The position numbers and the translations under genes are program-made. The notes below the pieces were generated by a model. The model searched no databases, was not told the DNA's origin, and saw only the letters and a list, made by a program, of their open reading frames with translations. A stretch of DNA of 64,000 nucleotides from an uncultured Corynebacterium sp. (GTDB taxonomy: Bacteria > Actinomycetota > Actinomycetes > Mycobacteriales > Mycobacteriaceae), in the NCBI GenBank assembly GCA_943914465.1, contig CALUCD010000001.1, positions 186,001 through 250,000 on the forward strand. The letters are read 5' to 3'. The first letter of the stretch is position 1. Each line of letters starts with the position of its first letter. Shown here piece by piece: positions 26,344 through 34,425 of the stretch.

Positions 26344-26628
26344 TTAGCGCTCGTCGAATCCTGCGTCACCGTGCGGCTCACCGAATTGCTCGTGCACAGC
26401 CTCAACTCGCCCCGGGCGCTTCGTGGTGCTCGGTTGCTCACGCAAGAGCTCAAGAAGCGTGGCGACGTTCGCCTCATCGCCCTCGGCAACCACTTCCACG
26501 CGGCCGTCAGCAAGATTTTTAGCGTAGCCGCGAAGGCCAAGCTCAAGGGCACGGGAGCGAGTCCACCAGCGAAAACCAACTCCCTGCACCGTGCCGTGGA
26601 CGTGCGCAGTCATTCGTGTGTCAGCCAT
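26344..26628 (-). CDS. acyP: Acylphosphatase
   Basis: Hydrolyses acyl phosphates such as acetyl phosphate or 1,3-bisphosphoglycerate. The 94-residue protein has the catalytic arginine in VHGTVQGVGFRWWTRSRA and the asparagine in LRGYAKNLADGRVEVVAEG. The acyP-smc pairing is conserved in actinobacteria. It sits between the symporter gene (6 bases upstream) and smc (9 bases downstream). Confidence 0.95.
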   Translation of the reverse strand: MADTRMTAHVHGTVQGVGFRWWTRSRALELGLRGYAKNLADGRVEVVAEGDEANVATLLELLREQPSTTKRPGRVEAVHEQFGEPHGDAGFDER

Positions 26629-26634
26629 GGCATC

Positions 26635-28188
26635 TCAGGCTACCTGGAACCCGCCGGCTGAACCCCCGTGATCATTCGAACCGCCCGCGGCTTTTGCCTC
26701 GCGGGCTACAACGCGGTCTTCGAGGCTGCGGCGAGTGACCGGATCTGAGCCGTCCCAGAACTCCACGTTTTTGATCTCGGGAAGCATGTCGCGGTGGAAC
26801 ACCGGATCCATGCCTTCGCGACGCTGCTCGTTGTAGTTCTTCAGCAGTTTGATCGCGACCCCGCCGAGCGGAATGATCGCCGCGATATTGAACATGGCCA
26901 GCAGCCCCGCCATCGTGTCGCCCAGCGCCCACACCAGCGGCACCGAACCAAAGGCACCGAAGATGACAAACCCGATCACCACAACGCGGAACACCGTCAG
27001 GGCTGTTTTGGAATCGGTGAGGTACTCAAGGTTTGCCTGTGCAAGGTAGTAATTGCCGATAACGGATGAAAACGCGAGAAAGAACAAAATGAACGTCACC
27101 GCATGTGCTCCCCAGGCACCAATGCTGTCCGCCAGCGCAGCCTGTGTGAGCGCCGCTCCTTGAATGTCGTCCGTGCCGTAGTTCACTGCCGGACCAAGCA
27201 GCACAACGAAGGCGGTGATGGAGCACACCACAAGGGTGTCAAAATACACACCGAGCGTTTGCACCAGCCCCTGTTTGACGGGGTGGGACACTGTTGCTGT
27301 GGCAGCGGCGTTCGGCGCAGAGCCCATGCCCGCCTCATTCGAGAACAGCCCACGGCGCATACCCTGCATGAACGCCATTCCGATTGTGGCACCAGCCACC
27401 TGTCGAATACCCAGGGCGTGGCCGACAATCATGCTGACCATGCCCGGGATCTCCCCGATGTTCAACACCAGCACAACTACACCCATGAGGATGTATGCAC
27501 CTGCCATAAACGGCACAATGATCTGCGTCCAGCTTGCAATGCGGGTCACCCCACCGAAGATCACGGCTGCAGTAAGCGCAGCGATGACAAACGCGACGGT
27601 TGCTTTCACTGCCAACGAATCGGTGCCAAGAGAGCCCTCAACCACTTCGACGATCGAGTTGGTTTGAATCGCGTTGTACACAAAACCGTAAGTCAGCGCC
27701 AAAAAGATGGAAAACAGCGTAGCAATCGGGGTCCAACCCAGCCCCCGAGTCATGTAATAGGCAGGGCCGCCATGGTAATTGCCCTGACCATCCTTCGTCT
27801 TCCACAGCTGCGCCAACGTTGACTCGATGAACGACGTCGCGCCGCCAAGCAGGGCGAGCATCCACATCCAAAACACCGCTCCTGGCCCGCCGACGGAGAT
27901 CGCAAGTGCGACACCTGCGACGTTGCCTGTACCTACGCGCGACGCCGCCGAGATAGTAAACGCCTTGAAGGCCGAGATGCCTCCGTAGTCTTCATCGAGA
28001 TCTCGACCCTGGCGATCTTTGCCTTTCGGGGTCTCCGCCACCGCTTTGAACATGTCCGGCAGCATCCGGATTTGCACGAAAATGGTGCGCAGCCCGAAGT
28101 ACACACCTGCGGCAATGAGGAACCAGGGAACGAGCGACCAAATCAGCCCGTTCAACGTGCCGTCAACAAACGCAAAAGCGGAATCCAT
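26635..28188 (-). CDS. Sodium/alanine symporter (AGCS family)
   Basis: Inner-membrane transporter that takes up alanine, glycine or a related amino acid with sodium. The 517 residues carry about ten membrane segments and the family stretches GTGNVAGVALAISVGGPGA, WMWMLALLGGATSFIESTLAQL and the GLFSNEAGMGSAPNAAA signature. Its long cytoplasmic tail includes EEQRREG-type charged residues. ATG 28188 is preferred over 28215. Substrate specificity (alanine versus glycine) cannot be read from the sequence. Confidence 0.92.
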   Translation of the reverse strand: MDSAFAFVDGTLNGLIWSLVPWFLIAAGVYFGLRTIFVQIRMLPDMFKAVAETPKGKDRQGRDLDEDYGGISAFKAFTISAASRVGTGNVAGVALAISVGGPGAVFWMWMLALLGGATSFIESTLAQLWKTKDGQGNYHGGPAYYMTRGLGWTPIATLFSIFLALTYGFVYNAIQTNSIVEVVEGSLGTDSLAVKATVAFVIAALTAAVIFGGVTRIASWTQIIVPFMAGAYILMGVVVLVLNIGEIPGMVSMIVGHALGIRQVAGATIGMAFMQGMRRGLFSNEAGMGSAPNAAATATVSHPVKQGLVQTLGVYFDTLVVCSITAFVVLLGPAVNYGTDDIQGAALTQAALADSIGAWGAHAVTFILFFLAFSSVIGNYYLAQANLEYLTDSKTALTVFRVVVIGFVIFGAFGSVPLVWALGDTMAGLLAMFNIAAIIPLGGVAIKLLKNYNEQRREGMDPVFHRDMLPEIKNVEFWDGSDPVTRRSLEDRVVAREAKAAGGSNDHGGSAGGFQVA

Positions 28189-28236
28189 GCGGGGCAGTCT
28201 AACCGCCCCGACCAACGGGCGGGTACAAACGCCGGT

Positions 28237-29058
28237 TTAACGCACTTGGCAGACCGGGCAATAGTAGCTAGAGCGCCCACCGACCTTGACGCGTTCGATC
28301 TGGTGGCCACAGCGTGCGCACGGTTTGCCCCGCTGCCCATATGCGTTGAGGGAGCGGGAAAAATATCCAGAGGCGCCGTTGACATTGACATACAACGAGT
28401 CAAAGCTGGTGCCTCCTTGAGCAAGCGATCTGTCCATGACTGCCCGCGCCTCCACAAGCACTGCGACGGCATCGCTTTGGCGCATCGTACGCGCAGTACG
28501 CCACGGTTTGATGCGCGCGGCCCACATTGCCTCATCTGCGTAGATTGAGCCAATGCCGCTGACCACCTCCTGGTTGAGCAGCACTGATTTCAGTGGAGAG
28601 TTTTTCTTCCGCACTGCTCGGGCAGTTGCGACAATGTCGAACTCGTCTTCAAACGGGTCTGGCGCGATATGTGCAATGGTTTCTGGCAGACCTGCAACCC
28701 GCGGGGCGTACTGCCACACACCAAATGTGCGTTGGTCGACGAAGGCAAGTTCCACATCGCCCATGCGTGCCCGGATGCGCAGGTGTGGGCTGGTGACTGT
28801 ACCTGGCTGCGCGATCAACATCTGCCCGCTCATGCGAAGGTGGATCACCAACGCATAGCCGTCGGAGAGCACGAACCATAAAAACTTCCCGCGCCGGCCG
28901 GTCCCTGTCACGGTGAGACCAGGCAAAACCTTCGTCAGATCCACGCTATTGCCGCGAACTGCCCGTGGGTGAAAGACCTCGACCGCATCAAACGTGCGTC
29001 CCACGACATGCTCATGCAGCCCTCGGCGAACCACCTCAACCTCTGGCAGCTCTGGCAC
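28237..29058 (-). CDS. mutM: Formamidopyrimidine-DNA glycosylase
   Basis: Removes 8-oxoguanine and formamidopyrimidines. The mature N-terminal proline is in MPELPEVEVVRRGL, the catalytic glutamate follows it, and RRGKFLW holds the conserved lysine. The C-terminal zinc finger is complete: CARCGHQIERVKVGGRS followed by CPVC. The start is GTG 29058, immediately after the rnc stop, so rnc and mutM are translationally linked. Confidence 0.97.
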   Translation of the reverse strand: MPELPEVEVVRRGLHEHVVGRTFDAVEVFHPRAVRGNSVDLTKVLPGLTVTGTGRRGKFLWFVLSDGYALVIHLRMSGQMLIAQPGTVTSPHLRIRARMGDVELAFVDQRTFGVWQYAPRVAGLPETIAHIAPDPFEDEFDIVATARAVRKKNSPLKSVLLNQEVVSGIGSIYADEAMWAARIKPWRTARTMRQSDAVAVLVEARAVMDRSLAQGGTSFDSLYVNVNGASGYFSRSLNAYGQRGKPCARCGHQIERVKVGGRSSYYCPVCQVR

Positions 29059-29826
29059 CTACTCGCCTCTCTGCGCCAACGCGAGCGCCTCCGGATGTTC
29101 CTTGAGGAAAAATAGCGCTTCACGCGCCGCGTTTTGCTCGGCCGTTTTCTTGTTCTGCCCGCGGCCGGTCCCGCGAGTTGTTCCGCCAATTACCGCTTCC
29201 GCGGTGAACACTTGTTCATGCTCCGGGCCATCGACGGTGGCGATATATACCGGCGGTTGGCCACCAAGCTCCGCCACACGTTCCTGCAGCAGCGTCTTCC
29301 AATCCTGAATCCAGTGGGCGCTTTCAAGCTTGGTTGCAAACAACCGAAGGATTACCTCACGCGCTACCTCGAACCCGTGCTGGCGGTAGACCGCCCCTAA
29401 CAACGCCTCGGTAGTGTCGGCCAAAATAGAGTCCTTATTCCGCCCACCTGTGACCTCCTCCCCACGCCCGACAAGCACGTGCGTTCCAAGGTCGATGTCG
29501 CGTGCGACATCTGCTAGCCCATATCGCGACACGACCCGCGCCCGCATGGGTGACAGATCGGACTCTGGTCGAGATGGATGTTGGTCAAACAAGGCGTTTG
29601 CAACCGAAAGGCCAAGCACTGCGTCCCCGATGAACTCAAGCCGTTCGTTGTTTGGCAGCGGACCGTGCTCGTTCGCGAATGAGCGGTGCGTCAAGGCGAG
29701 CTTGAGTAGCTGCGGTTCAAGGTCAACGCCGAGGGTTGCTAGCAGCGGAGCGTGGTCAACCGCACGAAACGCCTCGTTCCACGCGTCCTCACCGCTTACG
29801 TGTTTCTTCTTGCGACCTCGGCTCAC
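29059..29826 (-). CDS. rnc: Ribonuclease III
   Basis: Cuts double-stranded RNA in rRNA processing. The 255 residues hold the RNase III domain (NERLEFIGDAVLGLSVANAL, with the second acidic cluster in ADTTEALLGAVY) and a C-terminal dsRNA-binding domain (TAEAVIGGTTRGTGRGQNKKTAE in parts). Start GTG 29826 overlaps the DUF177 stop by 4 bases (GTGA); the ORF extends to 29850 but that start is unsupported. Order DUF177-rnc-mutM is standard in this group. Confidence 0.96.
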   Translation of the reverse strand: MSRGRKKKHVSGEDAWNEAFRAVDHAPLLATLGVDLEPQLLKLALTHRSFANEHGPLPNNERLEFIGDAVLGLSVANALFDQHPSRPESDLSPMRARVVSRYGLADVARDIDLGTHVLVGRGEEVTGGRNKDSILADTTEALLGAVYRQHGFEVAREVILRLFATKLESAHWIQDWKTLLQERVAELGGQPPVYIATVDGPEHEQVFTAEAVIGGTTRGTGRGQNKKTAEQNAAREALFFLKEHPEALALAQRGE

Positions 29827-30371
29827 AAAAACTTCTCCAGATCCGCCCACCGCGGGTCTACTCGCCCATCGTCATCTCCGGACACCCCATCCGGAGCAGG
29901 CACATCAGTATCTCCGGCGCACTCTGGCTCACAGGTTGGGTTGAACGGCAAGGTCAACCCCGCCTCGTCCACAAACGCCTGCTCCAGGTTGACCGTGTCT
30001 TCTTCCACCCGCATGATCTCATCGCCCGAACCGCGGTCTGCTTCGACTTCATCGTCACCAGTGATGAACCCGTCTGCAGCCTCAAAAAACTGCTCAACAT
30101 GCAGCGTCTCGACGGGGTTGAGCGTTTTCAGGCAGCGCACACATTCGCCTTCGAACTCCGCACGAAGTGTGGCGTCAACCAGAACGCCCGCACCCAATGG
30201 GACAACCGTCGCCTCAACGGTGATTTCTCTTCCCTGCGGAATAGCGATCATCTCAGGTCCGATTCGAGACGGGCTAGGCCCCGTCTGGGTGACGTTCACA
30301 GCCGTCCCGTCGCCGCTCAGCGCCTCGGCGACGTCGATGATAAAGGGATTATCAGACATAGCATCCACCAC
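29823..30371 (-). CDS. YceD/DUF177 large-ribosomal-RNA accumulation protein
   Basis: Member of the YceD family linked to 23S rRNA accumulation in E. coli. The 182 residues contain a paired-cysteine motif GECVRCLKTLNPVETLHVEQFF and, near the C-terminus, CEPECAG. Acidic residues dominate the middle. In many bacteria it precedes rpmF; here, as in mycobacteria, it is followed directly by rnc with a 4-base overlap. The gap to sepIVA upstream is 72 bases. Confidence 0.85.
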   Translation of the reverse strand: MVDAMSDNPFIIDVAEALSGDGTAVNVTQTGPSPSRIGPEMIAIPQGREITVEATVVPLGAGVLVDATLRAEFEGECVRCLKTLNPVETLHVEQFFEAADGFITGDDEVEADRGSGDEIMRVEEDTVNLEQAFVDEAGLTLPFNPTCEPECAGDTDVPAPDGVSGDDDGRVDPRWADLEKFL

Positions 30372-30443
30372 CCTACAACCAATCAGGTCGGGCTTACATT
30401 TTTGCGAAGGAGGCTACTGTCAGCGGCGTATCGTCAGTTCCGG

Positions 30444-31232
30444 TCAGCGTTCATCGTTGCTGCGCCGACCCCTGCCGCGGCGTGCGTATCCGTCGCTTGG
30501 CTCCTCACCGTAACCGCTGTCGCTGCGCTGCCCGCCAGTGGCACCGGAAGCACCCGCACCGCGACGAAGCGCGGAGCGGTCGGAGGAAACAGTTCGCAAT
30601 ACCGACGACAGCGCCTCCTCAAACTCGGCGAGTTTGCCATCTACATAGTCATCGCACTCAGCCCGCAGTCGACCCGACTCTGCATGTGCCTGCTCTACTA
30701 GGCGGTGCGCTTCTTCATCAGCACGGCGCATAACCTCAGCCTCCGAGACCAAGCGTTGCTGCTGCGCAAGACCCTCGCTCACACTGCGCTCGTACTCCTG
30801 GTTGCCCGTCTCAAGCAGCCGATCAGCTTCACGACGCGCCTTACCAACCGTCGTTTCAGCCTCATCCCGCGCTCGAGTCAACAGGTGGTCAGCATCAGTT
30901 TCCGCGTTGGACACCAGCGACGTAGCCTGCGACTGCGCGTCCGAGAGCATGCTTTCTGTTTGCGAGTGCGCGTCGTCGAGCAGTGCACGCGCCTCATCTT
31001 CTGCATCAAGCACCATCTCATCTGCACGCCGCTGCGCAGCACGCAAAATATCGTCCTGCTTATCTAGTACATCCTGCGCGTCATCGAGCTCAGCTGGAAT
31101 CGCGTTTCGCACGTCATCTAAAAGCGCGAGGACCTCGTTGCGCGGGACCATGCAATTCGCGGTCATCGGCACGCCGTAGGCCTGCTCGACTGTTTGAACT
31201 AGCTCATCGAGTGCTTCGAAAACGCGGTACAT
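30444..31232 (-). CDS. sepIVA: SepIVA, DivIVA-family septation protein
   Basis: Coiled-coil cytoplasmic protein required for septation and for the intracellular membrane domain in mycobacteria. The 262 residues open with MYRVFEALDELVQTVEQAYG and then VPMTANCMVPRNEVLALLDD and IPAELDDAQDVLDKQDDIL, which match what I remember of the mycobacterial protein (Rv2927c). The middle is a long heptad coiled coil, and the tail is Gly/Ser/Arg-rich. Start ATG 31232 has TACGCT 8 bases upstream; the ORF could extend to 31304 without support. Gene order with DUF177-rnc-mutM also matches. Confidence 0.88.
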   Translation of the reverse strand: MYRVFEALDELVQTVEQAYGVPMTANCMVPRNEVLALLDDVRNAIPAELDDAQDVLDKQDDILRAAQRRADEMVLDAEDEARALLDDAHSQTESMLSDAQSQATSLVSNAETDADHLLTRARDEAETTVGKARREADRLLETGNQEYERSVSEGLAQQQRLVSEAEVMRRADEEAHRLVEQAHAESGRLRAECDDYVDGKLAEFEEALSSVLRTVSSDRSALRRGAGASGATGGQRSDSGYGEEPSDGYARRGRGRRSNDER

Positions 31233-31240
31233 AGTGTCCC

Positions 31241-31246
31241 AGCGTA
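31241..31246 (-). promoter_or_regulatory. Candidate -10 box of a leaderless sepIVA transcript
   Basis: On the minus strand, TACGCT is followed by 8 bases and then the ATG at 31232. No Shine-Dalgarno sequence and no clear -35 were found. Confidence 0.4.
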
Positions 31247-31315
31247 CGTCGTCGAATGAGCAGTCCCCGGCGCGACGCGCGCCTTGATCGCACGTCGCGC
31301 CCAACTCCCCAATTG

Positions 31316-32662
31316 CTAGATCACGCCCTGGGCAAGCATTGCATCGGCGACTTTCTTAAAGCCAGCAATGTTGGCTCCCACGATGTAGTCCCCCGCGTGG
31401 TCGTACTCTTCAGCGGTGTCACTCGTCACGGTGAAAATATTCGACATGATTTGGTGTAGGCGCTGGTCGGTGTAGTCAAACGTCCACGAATCGCGTGATG
31501 CGTTTTGCTGCATCTCCAATGCAGATGTAGCAACTCCGCCTGCGTTCGCTGCTTTGCCCGGCCCGAACGCAATCTTCTTGGTACGAAACACCTCAATCGC
31601 ATCGGCTGTCGAGGGCATATTTGCACCTTCTGCGACGTATTTCACACCATTGCTGACCAAGGCACGAGCGTGGTCGCCATCCAACTCGTTTTGGGTCGCG
31701 CACGGCAACGCCACGTCTGCCTCTAGATCCCATACCGAACCCTCCTGGTGAAGGGTAGTTCCCTGGGCCTGTTCAACATACGAGGACACCCGCTCACGCC
31801 GGCGCTCTTTGACTTCCCGCAACAGCTCCACATCAACCCCGCTCGGGGCTTCTACCCAGCCCGACGAGTCGGAGAAGCCAACCACCGTGGCACCGAGCTC
31901 TTGGGCTTTTTGGATGGCATAGATCGCAACGTTGCCAGACCCGGAGACAATGACTTTTGCCCCGTCGAGTGATTCACCGTTCGCCTTCATCATCTCGGAG
32001 GTGAAGTACACCGCGCCGTAGCCTGTGGCCTCAGTGCGCGCAAGCGAGCCGCCCCACTCCAACCCCTTGCCGGTGAGCACGCCTGATTCATGTTGGTTTG
32101 CAAGACGGCGGTACTGGCCAAACAGGTAGCCGATCTCACGCCCGCCAACCCCGATATCGCCTGCAGGCACGTCGCGGTACTCACCAACATGGCGCCACAG
32201 TTCGGTCATGAATGACTGGCAAAAGCGCATGACTTCTCCGTCGGATCGGCCCTTCGGGTCGAAATCAGATCCGCCTTTACCTCCGCCGATAGGCAGGCCA
32301 GTGAGAGAGTTTTTGAAGATCTGTTCAAATCCCAAAAACTTGATGACGCCCAGGTTGACGCTTGGGTGGAAACGCAAACCGCCTTTGTATGGGCCAAGCG
32401 CCGAGTTGAACTGCACCCGGAACCCGCGGTTGACCCGGACAATGTTGTCATCATCCATCCAGGGCACCCGGAAGATGATTTGGCGCTCCGGCTCGCACAG
32501 ACGCTCAATCAGGCCGTAGTCGGCGTAGTGCGGATCTTTGCCCAGCACAATCTTGAGTGAGTCCAGCACCTCGGCGACGGCTTGGTGGAATTCGGGTTCT
32601 CCGGCGTTGCGCTTGAGAAGCTTGTCGTAGTACCCGGCTACCTCTTGATCAACTGCGCTCAT
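31316..32662 (-). CDS. gdhA: NADP-specific glutamate dehydrogenase
   Basis: Makes glutamate from 2-oxoglutarate, ammonium and NADPH. The 448-residue length equals the hexameric corynebacterial enzyme. KGGLRFHPSVN, LPIGGGKGGSDFDPKG with the catalytic lysine, and PAGDIGVGGREIGYLFGQYRR are intact. ATG 32662 has GGAG 8 bases upstream; GTG 32671 overlaps that ribosome site. The leader (32663-32832) holds repeated ATACCTA and an AmtR-like half-site pair, so nitrogen control is plausible. Confidence 0.97.
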   Translation of the reverse strand: MSAVDQEVAGYYDKLLKRNAGEPEFHQAVAEVLDSLKIVLGKDPHYADYGLIERLCEPERQIIFRVPWMDDDNIVRVNRGFRVQFNSALGPYKGGLRFHPSVNLGVIKFLGFEQIFKNSLTGLPIGGGKGGSDFDPKGRSDGEVMRFCQSFMTELWRHVGEYRDVPAGDIGVGGREIGYLFGQYRRLANQHESGVLTGKGLEWGGSLARTEATGYGAVYFTSEMMKANGESLDGAKVIVSGSGNVAIYAIQKAQELGATVVGFSDSSGWVEAPSGVDVELLREVKERRRERVSSYVEQAQGTTLHQEGSVWDLEADVALPCATQNELDGDHARALVSNGVKYVAEGANMPSTADAIEVFRTKKIAFGPGKAANAGGVATSALEMQQNASRDSWTFDYTDQRLHQIMSNIFTVTSDTAEEYDHAGDYIVGANIAGFKKVADAMLAQGVI

Positions 32663-32674
32663 GCGACTCACTCC

Positions 32675-32700
32675 ATACCTAGATACCTATACGCCTACAG
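32675..32700 (-). promoter_or_regulatory. Repeat and AmtR-like site upstream of gdhA
   Basis: ATACCTA occurs twice 8 bases apart (32675-32681 and 32683-32689). It is followed by CTAT-N6-ACAG (32687-32700), one mismatch from the CTAT-N6-ATAG pattern bound by C. glutamicum AmtR, known to control gdh there. The site lies close to the gdhA start, a repressor-type position. Support is modest because short motifs like this occur by chance. Confidence 0.35.
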
Positions 32701-32832
32701 AATTTCCGGGTCACATGTTACAAGAACTCCGCTGCGCACGACGTTTTTGCAGCCATTATTTTTCAGCAGCGCTGGTTAAGCTGGGGCGCTAACATGCCTT
32801 CACCCCCAACAACCCCAAACGAGGTCACATCA

Positions 32833-33999
32833 ATGCACCCTTCTGATCCCATCACCGCCCCTGAGCGTTGCACGAAAGTCGTCATCGCGCCTGATTCATT
32901 CAAAGGCACCGCTTCCGCGCAGCAGGCTGCGCAGTGGCTCGGCGAGGGCGTGCGCTCCATCATCAAAGATGCAGATATTCACCTTGCACCCATGGGCGAC
33001 GGCGGCGAAGGCACCAGCGCGCTCTTCGCTGGCGAGCGCATCACCCTGCCGACTACAGATGCAGCAGGGCGCCTCACCGAAGCGAGCTACACCTTTGATG
33101 CCGAGACCACTACTGCATACATCGACATCGCAGCAGCGAGCGGGCTTCCTGCAGTTGCTGATACCCCAGTCCCACTTACCGGAGACACCTACGGCACTGG
33201 TGTTCTCATCGCCGATGCGCAAACCCGCGGAGCTACCCGAGTAGTCTTGGGCCTCGGCGGATCCGCAACCGTCGATGGCGGTACAGGCATCCTTGTGGCG
33301 CTCGGTGCGAACCCAGTTGATGCGCGCGGTTACCAGCTCAAACCCGGCGGCGGCGCGCTTGGTGATATCGCCGGCCTGGATACCGCAAAAGTCAACATCC
33401 CCGCAGGCGCGATGGATTGGGTGCTCCTGGCCGATAGCACCGCGCCGGCAACGGGTCAGCAGGGCGCGGCGGCCGTATTCGGCCCACAAAAAGGCGCGTC
33501 ACCCGATGATGTGGCAGTGCTTGACCGTGGATTAGCAGCGCTGTGCGACGTCGCGGGCATTGATCCAAACACTCCTGGCATGGGTGCTGCAGGAGGTGCC
33601 GCGATCGGTATTACTTGGCTGTCTACCTTGCTCCACGGTGATGACACACACGTGCACCTCGTCCTTGGATCGCGCGTGGTTGCCGAGTCGAATGGGCTCG
33701 CTGAGCTCGTTGCCGACGCGGCATTAGTGATCACCGGTGAGGGTCGATTCGATGCTCAAACCGCCACGGGCAAGGTCGCTTCCACCGTCTTCAACCTGGT
33801 CGAGGAGCACAACCCTGACGCAGTCATCGCAGTAGCCGCCGGCGCGTTTGAACAAGAAGCAACCCAGGTCGCCGGACGCGACATCATTGCTGTGCCCCTC
33901 ACAGATGTTGCAGACGCGGCGGATACTGAAGAACAACTCACCCGTGCGGGTGCGCAGATCGCGGTTGCTTACCTGAGCACTTCGACTGTCCAAGGGTAA
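32833..33999 (+). CDS. Glycerate kinase (GK1 family)
   Basis: Phosphorylates glycerate. The 388 residues begin with KVVIAPDSFKGTASAQQAA and continue with IHLAPMGDGGEGTSAL and VVLGLGGSATVDGGTGILVALG, hallmarks of the GarK/GlxK family. I place the start at ATG 32833, which has GAGG about 8 bases upstream, rather than at 32794. The last 31 bases overlap the end of the convergent gene at 33969. I cannot tell whether it makes 2- or 3-phosphoglycerate. Confidence 0.92.
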   Translation: MHPSDPITAPERCTKVVIAPDSFKGTASAQQAAQWLGEGVRSIIKDADIHLAPMGDGGEGTSALFAGERITLPTTDAAGRLTEASYTFDAETTTAYIDIAAASGLPAVADTPVPLTGDTYGTGVLIADAQTRGATRVVLGLGGSATVDGGTGILVALGANPVDARGYQLKPGGGALGDIAGLDTAKVNIPAGAMDWVLLADSTAPATGQQGAAAVFGPQKGASPDDVAVLDRGLAALCDVAGIDPNTPGMGAAGGAAIGITWLSTLLHGDDTHVHLVLGSRVVAESNGLAELVADAALVITGEGRFDAQTATGKVASTVFNLVEEHNPDAVIAVAAGAFEQEATQVAGRDIIAVPLTDVADAADTEEQLTRAGAQIAVAYLSTSTVQG

Positions 34000-34367
34000 A
34001 TTGACGGGCGCTCATACTGGTCCTGCTGCTCAAGGCGCACCGGGTCGTCCGGGAGCGATGCTTTCGGGGTGAGAATGCGAGACAGTCCCATTGCAAGCCG
34101 GTTGTAGCTATCCACCCCGTCCGCGTTGATGACGTAGCGGTGCAGTGTGGCGCCATCGGTTGCCGGGTCGGTACCTCGATCGTGCTCGTAGGTAGCCGCA
34201 AGCTGCTCCGCCACTGATGCGTCAACCTCGACAACTCCATCTTCACGCACGCTGCCGGAGGCGAGTTTGCCGCGGCGCACCAAAATGTCGACGGCGCGCT
34301 GAAAGGCTGCACCAACGTCGGCGGCGGCACCGGGCGGAACGAGAACATCAAACTGAATTGCGGGCAT
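33969..34367 (-). CDS. Conserved small protein of unknown function
   Basis: 132 residues beginning MPAIQFDVLVPPGAAADVGA. I recognise no domain. It has a helix-rich segment (AAFQRAVDILVRRGKL) and a C-terminal part with RPSIYPWTVEVL; no signal peptide or membrane segment. TAGCCT lies exactly 7 bases before the ATG, so it is probably leaderless and divergent from the DUF4921 gene, with about 58 bases between the starts. Codon use is like its neighbours, which supports it as a real gene. Confidence 0.7.
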   Translation of the reverse strand: MPAIQFDVLVPPGAAADVGAAFQRAVDILVRRGKLASGSVREDGVVEVDASVAEQLAATYEHDRGTDPATDGATLHRYVINADGVDSYNRLAMGLSRILTPKASLPDDPVRLEQQDQYERPSIYPWTVEVLR

Positions 34368-34374
34368 ATATTTC

Positions 34375-34418
34375 AGGCTAGTGGGGGCTGCACCTGTCAA
34401 GCGCTACCCAGGTAGGGT
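34375..34418. promoter_or_regulatory. Back-to-back leaderless promoters
   Basis: On the minus strand TAGCCT (34380-34375) sits 7 bases before the ATG at 34367. On the plus strand TAGGGT (34413-34418) sits 7 bases before the ATG at 34426. Neither gene has a Shine-Dalgarno sequence. The two promoter regions must overlap, so the genes may be co-regulated. Confidence 0.5.
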
Positions 34419-34425
34419 TGCGGGC

